A stretch of DNA of 6,298 nt from Pseudomonadota bacterium (GTDB lineage Bacteria; Myxococcota; Bradymonadia; UBA4248): NCBI GenBank assembly GCA_017613855.1, contig JAGACY010000406.1:1-6298 (forward strand). The letters are read 5' to 3'. The position numbers and the translations under genes were made by a program. Below are positions 1-6,293 of the stretch, piece by piece (position 1 is the stretch's first letter; each line of letters begins with the position of its first letter). A model generated the notes under the pieces. It saw only the letters and a program-made list of their open reading frames with translations, had not been told where the DNA came from and made no database searches.

Positions 1-903
1 ACCAGAAGCTGCAACGACTTCCTGTCCACCAGAGAGATGATAGATATGCAGATTCTGATGATTCGGGAATTGGGAAGTCATGTTGACAGCCCAGCCACCA
101 TAATAGGTACCGGAAGGCCTGACTGGATTGTTAATTTTCGTCGTGGTGACACCGAGTTCGCCGTCTTTGACACATACACCATCGTATGACGAGACATAGA
201 TATTAATATGATCATACGTATGCGTCTTGCGAAGTTCCTGAGCAATCAGCGTCACGAGACAGCCGCCGCGCGAACTGCCGGCGAGTACGATATTTTCGGT
301 GTCGGACGTAATCTTGGTTTTAATCCAAGCGACAAAACCCTGAACCAGATGGGAGCGTTTTGAGCTCGACATCGTGTAATCAAAGTTATTGTCGGTGGCA
401 ACGGCAAACCAGGCATTAGGGAACCAATTGTAGGATTTGAGCTTCATCGCCATCGAACGCTCATCGAGCGAAATGCCAGTGCACTGGACATCACCGCAAT
501 TCTTATCCCAATCGGCAGCCTGTCCGGTCACGCCATTGGCATGCCCGCTGCTCGACTGTTTCTGACCTGCAGTCATAAAGATCACATTCTTGTGGACACT
601 TGGATTGGCAACCTGGGCAATGCGAACATTGTGCAGCACACCGAGATCAGCACCCGAGACGTTGAATGCGCTGAATTCGGGAACGATTTCCTTTTTGCCC
701 CAGAAATTGACTTTTTTGGCTACGCGCTTGGCAACGAGTCCGCTCATGGCATTTCCCGAAGGATAGACCGGCTGGCCGGGAATCAATGCAGCACTCTGCT
801 CCACCAAATCCAGATCGGTTTCATCCATCGAATCCATTTCGGCGCATGACGCAACCATGATCAAAGGCAAACAAGCCAAAAGTGAATAGAATGACTTTTT
901 CAC
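1..903 (-). CDS. Lipoprotein alpha/beta-hydrolase-like protein, C-terminus cut by window edge
   Basis: The reading frame is open from a GTG at 903-901 to base 1, giving 301 residues with no stop, so the 3' end lies outside the window. The product begins MKKSFYSLLACLPLIMVASC: a basic N-terminus, a hydrophobic stretch and a VASC lipobox with the lipidated Cys at residue 20, followed by an acidic linker. It is therefore probably exported and lipid-anchored. Residues 209-213 read GSSRG inside VLAGSSRGG, a G-x-S-x-G nucleophile elbow with Ser211 as the likely catalytic serine, preceded by a hydrophobic strand as in alpha/beta hydrolases. The region around residues 107-113 (VIFMTAG) could be an early core strand. 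C136 and C141 may form a small disulfide, which fits export. The Asp and His of a triad cannot be assigned, and His may lie in the missing part. Esterase, lipase, depolymerase or peptidase activity are all possible; the substrate is unknown. The gene is divergent from the aminopeptidase gene. Confidence 0.82.
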   Translation of the reverse strand, partial: MKKSFYSLLACLPLIMVASCAEMDSMDETDLDLVEQSAALIPGQPVYPSGNAMSGLVAKRVAKKVNFWGKKEIVPEFSAFNVSGADLGVLHNVRIAQVANPSVHKNVIFMTAGQKQSSSGHANGVTGQAADWDKNCGDVQCTGISLDERSMAMKLKSYNWFPNAWFAVATDNNFDYTMSSSKRSHLVQGFVAWIKTKITSDTENIVLAGSSRGGCLVTLIAQELRKTHTYDHINIYVSSYDGVCVKDGELGVTTTKINNPVRPSGTYYGGWAVNMTSQFPNHQNLHIYHLSGGQEVVAASG

Positions 904-907
904 ACTT

Positions 908-913
908 CCTCCT
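908..913 (-). promoter_or_regulatory. Ribosome binding site that fixes the GTG start of the lipoprotein hydrolase
   Basis: On the minus strand AGGAGG lies at 913-908, four bases before GTG at 903-901. An overlapping GTG at 905-903 is followed directly by TGA, so only the 903 GTG opens the long frame. That start also yields a textbook lipoprotein signal peptide, which supports the choice. Confidence 0.8.
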
Positions 914-969
914 AATGCGAGAAAAAACTTTTTGCGAAATAGCACATAATTGCCATTTGCACAGATGAC

Positions 970-998
970 CTCATATATTTATTAACACTTTTTTACAA
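970..998 (-). promoter_or_regulatory. Candidate sigma70-like promoter for the lipoprotein hydrolase
   Basis: On the minus strand TTGTAA (998-993) and TATGAG (975-970) are separated by 17 bases, each matching four of six consensus positions. This would give a leader of roughly 60 bases. The surrounding DNA is very AT-rich, so chance matches are likely; this is a weak, position-based call. Confidence 0.25.
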
Positions 999-1007
999 AT
1001 TTACAAA
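992..1007. repeat. Tandem 8-bp direct repeat TTTACAAA x2
   Basis: Two perfect adjacent copies of TTTACAAA occupy 992-999 and 1000-1007 in the divergent intergenic region, overlapping the candidate -35 of the minus-strand gene. It could be a regulator site or simple AT-rich sequence; nothing else distinguishes the two. Confidence 0.5.
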
Positions 1008-1043
1008 GAATAATGAGCTTCATGCTTAACGCTGTGTTCACTG

Positions 1044-1070
1044 TTCAGCCGGTGCATAGCCCCGGCTGAA
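1044..1070. repeat. Perfect 9-bp inverted repeat in the divergent intergenic region
   Basis: TTCAGCCGG (1044-1052) and CCGGCTGAA (1062-1070) are exact reverse complements around a 9-base loop. No T-run follows on the plus strand, and none is evident on the minus strand, so it does not look like an intrinsic terminator. It sits between two divergent start codons, so no gene would need terminating there. Its AGCCG...CGGCT core resembles the larger palindromic element at 3071-3093, which hints at a shared repeat family. A protein-binding palindrome is the main alternative. Confidence 0.6.
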
Positions 1071-1099
1071 TTGTTATCCCAAACCACAAGAACTATGGT
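1071..1099 (+). promoter_or_regulatory. Candidate promoter for the aminopeptidase gene
   Basis: TTGTTA (1071-1076) and TATGGT (1094-1099) are separated by 17 bases directly downstream of the 1044-1070 hairpin. An overlapping TATCAT (1099-1104) and a TATAAG (1131-1136) are other possible -10 boxes that lack a good -35. The call rests on weak consensus matches only. Confidence 0.25.
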
Positions 1100-1158
1100 A
1101 TCATGCGGCACGCGCCAAATGCGCATGTTTTATAAGAATAACCTGTCGGGAGTCCGAA

Positions 1159-2973
1159 ATGTCCAATATTTATGCAGAAAGAGTAGAACAATTAAGGGGC
1201 TTGATGCGCCAAAATGGCTGGGATGCGGTCATCATCACGGGATCAGATCCGCACTCAAGCGAGTATGTGGCACCACGCTGGCAGCAGGTCAAATGGATCT
1301 CCGGTTTTACCGGTGAAGCGGGGGATGTCGTCATTACGGCAAATCACGCAGGTCTATGGACGGATACCCGGTATTTTATTCAGGCAGGAAAACAACTCCC
1401 GGGAACAGGAATTGAACTGCACAAGACAAACGTACCCGAACAGATTCTGATTCCCGAATGGCTGGCAAAAAATCTCAATACAGATCATCCTGTTATTGCC
1501 GTCGATGGCCTGTGCCAGACGGTTTCGGCAATCGATGAACTCAGAGATGCCTTTATTTCTGCCGGAAAAAAATCTCCCAGAATTGCCAATATCCCAGACA
1601 TGCTCGACGCATTTTGGAAAGATCGTCCCGCCATTCCTCAAAATCCTGTCACAATCCTGAGTGATGCGTATGCCGGAAGTACTCGCGCCGAAAAGATTGC
1701 CTGGATTCGCGAAGAAATGCGCAATCACCATTGTGATGCCATATTGCTCACCGCACTTGACGAAATTGCGTGGCTGCTCAATATGCGCGGTTCGGACATC
1801 GATTATAACCCGATTGTGATATCCTATTTACTGATTACAAATTCGGATATTCGTCTGTATATACGCAAATCGAATACCCCCGATGATATAACAGCCGCCA
1901 GTTTTGCAGCGCTCGAAGCCGATTCTGTCACAATCTGTGCATACGATGCGATCGTAGATCATTTAAAACATCTGGAAAACAAGCTGTTTGTCGATCCTTC
2001 AACATTAAATTACTGTCTGCATGAGGCATTATCAGGGAAAACAGGTGCCCCGTATACAACGGGTGAATCCCCGATATTATTAAAAAAATCCCTCAAAAAT
2101 GATGTTGAAATCGAAGGCATGCGCAAAGCACATATCGCCGATGGCGTGGCCGTTGTTCGGTTTTTGCACTGGCTTGAGGATGAAATCAAAGCCGGCAAAA
2201 CCATTTCTGAATGGGATGCCGCAGTTCAGCTGGGCAAATTCCGCAGCGAATGTCCCGATTATCGGGGAGATAGTTTCGAAACGATTTCGGCCTGGGGCGA
2301 AGGCGCAGCATTGCCGCATTATGTCACGCCAAGCGATGGATCGACGAAGATCGGCAATCATGGACTGTATTTATGCGATTCGGGAGGTCAATATCTGTAT
2401 GGTACGACGGATATCACGCGCACGGTTGCCGTCGGTCCCTGCACAGAGCTCGAAAAAGAAGATTACACGCTCGTGCTGCAAGGGCATATTCGCCTTGCGA
2501 TGTGTATATTCCCCAAGGGAACTGCGGGATGTCAAATCGACGTACTTGCCCGCGAGCCTTTGTGGCGCCGATACCGCACTTTTGGGCATGGTACGGGCCA
2601 TGGGGTTGGGTTCTACCTGAATGTCCACGAAGGACCGCAGAATATCCGCCAGGGATTTAAGAATCAGCCACTTTTGCCGGGTATGATCACCTCCAATGAA
2701 CCGGGACTCTATCGCGAAGGGATGTATGGCATCCGCCATGAAAATCTCATTCTCTGTGTCGATACGGGCGTAAAGGATTTCGGGCGCGACTGGCTCAAAT
2801 TCGAGACCATTACGATGTGCTATTATGACACAGCTCCAATCCAGAAAGGCATTTTGCTACCCGAAGAAATTGCCTGGCTCAACGATTATAACGAAACCGT
2901 CTACCGTCAACTGGCACCTCATCTGAATGAAGATGATGCCGAATGGCTGCGGACGAAAACGATGGCGATTTAA
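1159..2973 (+). CDS. Xaa-Pro aminopeptidase (aminopeptidase P, M24B family), large three-domain form
   Basis: This 604-residue enzyme should remove the N-terminal residue from peptides whose second residue is proline, using a two-metal (usually Mn) centre. No signal peptide is visible, so it is probably cytoplasmic. Residues about 5-135 form a creatinase-type N domain (WISGFTGEAG at 46-55), about 160-300 a second such domain, about 315-535 the pita-bread catalytic domain, and about 540-602 a C-terminal extension. Metal ligands can be placed at Asp407 (CDSGGQY), Asp418 (TTDITRT), His481 (GHGTGHGVG), Glu514 (NEPGLY) and Glu528 (RHEN). His387 (LPHYVTP) and His490 (VHEGP) match the conserved active-site histidines. 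The length and three-domain layout resemble eukaryotic cytosolic APP1 rather than the shorter two-domain E. coli PepP, so no symbol is given. GGGAG at 1148-1152, six bases upstream, supports the ATG. The downstream gene is convergent, and no terminator of its own is clear. Confidence 0.96.
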   Translation: MSNIYAERVEQLRGLMRQNGWDAVIITGSDPHSSEYVAPRWQQVKWISGFTGEAGDVVITANHAGLWTDTRYFIQAGKQLPGTGIELHKTNVPEQILIPEWLAKNLNTDHPVIAVDGLCQTVSAIDELRDAFISAGKKSPRIANIPDMLDAFWKDRPAIPQNPVTILSDAYAGSTRAEKIAWIREEMRNHHCDAILLTALDEIAWLLNMRGSDIDYNPIVISYLLITNSDIRLYIRKSNTPDDITAASFAALEADSVTICAYDAIVDHLKHLENKLFVDPSTLNYCLHEALSGKTGAPYTTGESPILLKKSLKNDVEIEGMRKAHIADGVAVVRFLHWLEDEIKAGKTISEWDAAVQLGKFRSECPDYRGDSFETISAWGEGAALPHYVTPSDGSTKIGNHGLYLCDSGGQYLYGTTDITRTVAVGPCTELEKEDYTLVLQGHIRLAMCIFPKGTAGCQIDVLAREPLWRRYRTFGHGTGHGVGFYLNVHEGPQNIRQGFKNQPLLPGMITSNEPGLYREGMYGIRHENLILCVDTGVKDFGRDWLKFETITMCYYDTAPIQKGILLPEEIAWLNDYNETVYRQLAPHLNEDDAEWLRTKTMAI

Positions 2974-3047
2974 TTCGAAATGCGCCATTCACAATAGAAT
3001 GACAGATCATTAGAATCCGACACGCACCGCTGGGGGTAACATCACAA

Positions 3048-3117
3048 GCCCCGCAGGGGCGCAACGATTTAGCCGTGGGTAAAACCCACGGCTGGGAATG
3101 GCGTAACCCATAAATCG
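3048..3117. repeat. REP-like palindromic intergenic element with nested hairpins
   Basis: Three inverted repeats are packed together. GCCCC-GCA-GGGGC (3048-3060) is a 5-bp stem. AGCCGTGGGT (3071-3080), AAA, ACCCACGGCT (3084-3093) is a perfect 10-bp stem with a 3-base loop. CGATTTA (3065-3071) pairs with TAAATCG (3111-3117) and encloses the second hairpin. The arrangement of a CCCC-GCA-GGGG hairpin next to an AGCCGTGGG / CCCACGGCT hairpin resembles dispersed palindromic repeats I recall from intergenic regions of several bacterial phyla. Mobilisation by REP-associated Y1 transposases is a possibility, but none is encoded here. It may also stabilise or end the aminopeptidase transcript. Confidence 0.7.
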
Positions 3118-3145
3118 TGAGTGCACAGCGAAGATGGTTGCCCCC

Positions 3146-3181
3146 AAAAAAAGCCCGGCCATATCGCCAGATAGGCCGGGC
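3146..3181 (-). terminator. Strong intrinsic terminator of the large lipoprotein gene (second of two)
   Basis: On the minus strand GCCCGGCC (3181-3174) pairs perfectly with GGCCGGGC (3160-3153), extended by TAT/ATA with one bulge and a six-base loop, and is followed by seven T residues (3152-3146). The stem begins 52 bases past the TAA stop. The plus strand lacks a T-run after the stem, so it acts mainly for the minus-strand gene. Confidence 0.88.
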
Positions 3182-3215
3182 AAAAGCCGTTCGTATCGCA
3201 GCGCGATAGAACGGC
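3182..3215 (-). terminator. First hairpin of a tandem terminator for the large lipoprotein gene
   Basis: GCCGTTC (3215-3209 on the minus strand) pairs with GAACGGC (3192-3186). It continues as TATCGC/GCGATA (3208-3203 with 3199-3194) across a single bulged base, with a three-base loop. Four T residues (3185-3182) follow, and the next terminator stem starts immediately. Thirteen paired bases make it very stable, but the short T-run makes it a weaker terminator alone. Confidence 0.65.
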
Positions 3216-3232
3216 ACCATCCCCCCAAAAGA

Positions 3233-6200
3233 TTAGTTCACGGGACAAACGATCTTATAGGTCGCACTGTTGTTACCGCTGTTGCATTCGACAGGAGCAT
3301 CATCGCCAAAAGTAAACTGGAGATAGAGTGCGTCGCTCGATTCGGGCGTATAGTCGAATTTCAACGAGATTTCGCCGTTCGCGCTGATTTTTTTATCGGT
3401 CTTGACGGTACCGATTTCTTTGTAATCGCTGTCTTTATCCGATGCCCAAACATGAACTGTAATTCCCGCAGGTGCCGTAGACCATCCGACATTGGCAACT
3501 TTAAAGTAAATGGGAATGGGAGGCGTACAGTCGTAAGGTGAAGAAATTTCCCTGATTTCGAGATCAGGCAGGTAAGTCGCACCAGGCTGTACATTGAGAC
3601 GGAAATTATTCAAGCCCTGCGTCGTCCAGTTATCGCGTACTTTCTTAGGAATGGTGCCGTCATCCGAAACATTGGTAATGCTGTAGGCATGCTGGTTGTA
3701 AATCTTGCGGGTATTGACCCAATCGCGATCCGGGCTTGCAAAAACGCGGACGCCATGCGTATGCGCAAGCGCCTCGCCCCCCTGTGCCATAAGCTTCTGA
3801 ACACACGGATCATCGCCACCCTCGCTGTCGGGGAGCGACGACGGACAGACACCGTTAAAGTTCGAACACACAAGAATTTCGGCATGTCCGTCGTTGTTGA
3901 CGTCGACGATGACGGGGTACTCCCAATGCGTCCCCGAAACGTTGCACTGACAGAATTTGGTATTGCCCGTCTCTCCGTCATACACACGCAGGAAGTATTC
4001 ATCATTGTAGACGACGTCCGCCTTGCCATCGCCGTCGAAATCGAAAACTGAAGACCCCGTCTTGGCCGACGACCAGTCATGCGTGGTCCGCCGCCAAAGT
4101 TCGTTGCCCTTATAATCGTAAGCAATATACGCATATTTCCCAGCAAACGTCAGTTCGGGGTTCGGCGTGTCGTTCAAGTTGGCAATGGTCGGCGGTCCAC
4201 CAGCCCCGACGTTGTGCGTGACCGGCGCATCCCAGAAGTTCGTAAAATCATGTTTAAAAGCCATGACACTGTTATTGTTCGCGCGGACAACGAAAATCTC
4301 GGGTTTCCCGTCCAAATCGAGATCGGCAACGGCCGGATAGCCGTCAATATGTCCCGCCTTCTGGGCTGCGTCATACAGCGGAACGAGCTTCTTATTTTCA
4401 AAATCAACGGTATAAGCAATATTTCCGCCGACGAGCTCGAGCACGCCGTCGCCGTTGAGGTCTGCAGCTAGCGGATAGTCACACGCCTCATGCCAGTAGG
4501 TCGAATCACCACAGGGAATACGCGCAATCATCTCGCCGGTCTGGCCGTTGTACACATTGTAGCGGCTGAAAACCTCGGGAATACCGTCACCGTTAAAATC
4601 GGCAATGCCGGGACCACTCTGCCCGCATTCGTTATGCGTGCTGTTGTGCATCCACAATAACTTGGCCTGATGATTGTAAGCTGCAATCTTGAAATCGGTA
4701 TTCTTGTTGCTGCCGTTGATGACACAGGTCACAATCTGAAGACCCGAAACATCGAGATTGTTGTACTTCTGTTCGGGATACTTGTCTTTGGGATAGAGCT
4801 TGCCAATGGCCACCTGACTGCCACCGTCCGTCATCGGTTTGCCGTCGCTCGAAGCCAGCGGCAAACCGTCCGTTCCACGCACGATGCGCAGAATTCCGTT
4901 GCCGACATAATCCGCCGTCGAAAATGAATTAAATACGACCTCGGGAATCGTGTCGTTGTTGATATCGGCGACCATCGGGGCCGACATGACATGCGTGTGA
5001 TCGGGGAAGGAGGCAGCATCGGGTTTCTGTTCACCGTTGCCCCAGTACCAGACCAATGTCGGCTGAACCGCCCCGCCCTTCGGGTTCGCCATACAAACTT
5101 CGCCTGTGGGCTGCGGCAGACACTGTTTGGTTTCAGGGTCACAGTACTGGCCATTCTCGCACATGTAATTGTCAACACAGCTCGTCGTTGGCTTAAAACA
5201 CTGGTGGGATGAACAAATCTCCTCCTGGGCGCAGCAGACCTCTGTACCGTCAGTCTGCGTACATCGTTCGACGCCGCCCTCACACGCAATATGGCAAACC
5301 TCATTCTCGCAGACTTCCCCGGACTGACAACAATCCTGACCGCAGGCATTCTCCTTGGTGCAGCATGTTGAGCGTTTACCGCAAAATTCATCAAGCCCAC
5401 AACATGAATCACCACAAAACGGCAAGCCTGTTTCAAAACAAAATGAACTTGGCTGACATGCCCCATCTATGCACTCAAAGTTGACATCGCAGTAGATATC
5501 CCCACATTTGACCTTTTCCATGCAATAGCTGTCCTGGAAGCAGAACTCATTCTCATAACAAGTGACGCCGCCACAATCACCGATGGGACGGCATCCATCC
5601 ACAGAACAAGTTTCATCGTCTTTACAGGCAACGCCATCGCACTCCCCAAAAGGCCTGCACTCGTCCTTAAAACAGGATTCTTCATCGGTACAGCGCAGAC
5701 CGCCGCAGTCACCCGGTACATGGCATGCATCATTAAGACAAACCTCATCGTCTGTACATGCAATGCCTCCGCAATCGCCCGCCTCATGACAGATCTCATT
5801 GATGCAATACTGTTCATCCGTACAGGTTGTGTCGCCGCAAGGAGCCCCCGTTATTTCTTCCGTGCATTTGTTCGAAATGCAGATGAAACCTTCCTGACAG
5901 ATTTCTCCGCCACAAAGATCTACACAGACATCATCCTGGCATTTTTGGTTCTCATCACACTGCTTACCACCGCAAGTATTGACATCTTCTTCAACACATT
6001 TGCCGTCCTTGCATTCACCATCACACTCTAATTCTGCACAAGGGTCAGACGAATCTGTGCAGACACCGTTTGCACAGACACTGCCCTCGGGACATAACTC
6101 GCTGTTTTCACACGCATCCCCAAGGCTCAGTTTGGGCTGTGACGGAACCGGAGCGACATTACCGTCGTCCGAACACCCATAGGAACAAAGCACAAGTGCA

Positions 6201-6235
6201 AAACAGGAAATCATCAATCGCGAATATTTTTGCAT
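3233..6235 (-). CDS. Large cysteine-rich lipoprotein with FG-GAP/VCBS beta-propeller and CARDB-like C-terminus
   Basis: The product is 1000 residues long. MQKYSRLMISCFALVLCSYG-C21 is a signal peptide with a probable, slightly atypical lipobox (SYGC) followed by SDD, so the protein is likely a cell-surface lipoprotein. Residues 42-381 hold 63 cysteines. First come ten four-cysteine modules (42-260), mostly C-x4-C-x5-C-x4-C. A CC-containing segment follows (266-381). Residues about 418-790 carry seven FG-GAP/VCBS calcium loops starting at D424, D546, D592, D638, N686, D732 and D778; the last six recur every 46-48 residues, as in a beta-propeller. The N686 loop is degenerate. After this come TRKIYNQHAYSITNV (842-856), FRLNVQ (878-883) and a CARDB/Ig-like domain (about 889-997). 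No catalytic motif is seen. Adhesion, ligand binding or a structural envelope role is inferred from the domain types. The gene ends at a tandem terminator. Confidence 0.92.
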   Translation of the reverse strand: MQKYSRLMISCFALVLCSYGCSDDGNVAPVPSQPKLSLGDACENSELCPEGSVCANGVCTDSSDPCAELECDGECKDGKCVEEDVNTCGGKQCDENQKCQDDVCVDLCGGEICQEGFICISNKCTEEITGAPCGDTTCTDEQYCINEICHEAGDCGGIACTDDEVCLNDACHVPGDCGGLRCTDEESCFKDECRPFGECDGVACKDDETCSVDGCRPIGDCGGVTCYENEFCFQDSYCMEKVKCGDIYCDVNFECIDGACQPSSFCFETGLPFCGDSCCGLDEFCGKRSTCCTKENACGQDCCQSGEVCENEVCHIACEGGVERCTQTDGTEVCCAQEEICSSHQCFKPTTSCVDNYMCENGQYCDPETKQCLPQPTGEVCMANPKGGAVQPTLVWYWGNGEQKPDAASFPDHTHVMSAPMVADINNDTIPEVVFNSFSTADYVGNGILRIVRGTDGLPLASSDGKPMTDGGSQVAIGKLYPKDKYPEQKYNNLDVSGLQIVTCVINGSNKNTDFKIAAYNHQAKLLWMHNSTHNECGQSGPGIADFNGDGIPEVFSRYNVYNGQTGEMIARIPCGDSTYWHEACDYPLAADLNGDGVLELVGGNIAYTVDFENKKLVPLYDAAQKAGHIDGYPAVADLDLDGKPEIFVVRANNNSVMAFKHDFTNFWDAPVTHNVGAGGPPTIANLNDTPNPELTFAGKYAYIAYDYKGNELWRRTTHDWSSAKTGSSVFDFDGDGKADVVYNDEYFLRVYDGETGNTKFCQCNVSGTHWEYPVIVDVNNDGHAEILVCSNFNGVCPSSLPDSEGGDDPCVQKLMAQGGEALAHTHGVRVFASPDRDWVNTRKIYNQHAYSITNVSDDGTIPKKVRDNWTTQGLNNFRLNVQPGATYLPDLEIREISSPYDCTPPIPIYFKVANVGWSTAPAGITVHVWASDKDSDYKEIGTVKTDKKISANGEISLKFDYTPESSDALYLQFTFGDDAPVECNSGNNSATYKIVCPVN
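5093..5440 (-). other. CC-rich segment of the large lipoprotein (residues 266-381)
   Basis: After the regular four-cysteine modules the pattern changes to paired cysteines: CGDSCC, STCC, CGQDCC and EVCC, interspersed with ExC groups such as LDEFC, GEVC and EEIC. The 23 cysteines here lack a fixed period. The pattern loosely recalls disulfide-dense extracellular modules, but no named domain can be assigned with confidence. Confidence 0.6.
5456..5974 (-). repeat. Tandem four-cysteine coding repeats, period about 66 bp (residues 88-260)
   Basis: Eight consecutive modules start at Cys 88, 108, 133, 155, 177, 199, 221 and 244. Between 133 and 221 the period is exactly 22 residues (66 bases). The typical form is C-G-G-x-x-C-T-D-D-E-x-C-x-x-x-x-C with an acidic second loop. 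Two looser modules (Cys 42-59 and 66-80) precede them. The strict period and sequence similarity imply growth by tandem duplication, while base-level divergence shows the duplications are not recent. Confidence 0.85.
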
Positions 6236-6240
6236 AGCAT

Positions 6241-6245
6241 CCTCC
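6241..6245 (-). promoter_or_regulatory. Ribosome binding site that sets the start of the large lipoprotein at ATG 6235
   Basis: On the minus strand GGAGG (6245-6241) stands five bases before ATG (6235-6233). A longer in-frame reading from TTG at 6253 would add six residues that themselves contain the Shine-Dalgarno sequence and would spoil the signal peptide, so the ATG is preferred. An ATG at 6240-6238 is out of frame. Confidence 0.85.
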
Positions 6246-6265
6246 AGAAGCAAAAACCTCTTTTA

Positions 6266-6293
6266 TTTGTAGCAAAAATATAACAAATCGCAA
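6266..6293 (-). promoter_or_regulatory. Weak candidate promoter upstream of the large lipoprotein gene
   Basis: On the minus strand TTGCGA (6293-6288) and TACAAA (6271-6266) are spaced by 16 bases, with four of six matches each. Only 63 bases of upstream sequence are in the window, so the real promoter could lie beyond the right edge. Confidence 0.18.

Noticed and set aside
541..849. Plus-strand open frame of 102 codons
   Set aside because: It lies antisense within the lipoprotein hydrolase frame, lacks a good ribosome binding site, and its product shows no recognisable domain. The minus-strand frame has a signal peptide and a hydrolase motif.
2962..2988. ATGGCG...CGCCAT inverted repeat over the aminopeptidase stop codon as a terminator
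   Set aside because: Only six base pairs with a 15-base loop, and no T-run follows.
3134..3541. Plus-strand open frame of 135 codons across the terminators
   Set aside because: It begins within the terminator region and runs antisense to the CARDB-like end of the large lipoprotein; the composition is a shadow of the minus-strand gene.
5456..5974. 66-base periodic repeat considered as a CRISPR array
   Set aside because: The period is an in-frame multiple of three, the repeats are diverged at base level, and they encode conserved cysteines; there are no identical repeats separated by unique spacers.
5093..5974. EGF-like domain assignment for the cysteine-rich region
   Set aside because: The regular units have four cysteines rather than six, and the spacing does not fit EGF.
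6236..6253. Six extra N-terminal codons from a TTG start for the large lipoprotein
   Set aside because: These codons contain the GGAGG ribosome binding site for the ATG at 6235 and put acidic residues ahead of the signal peptide.
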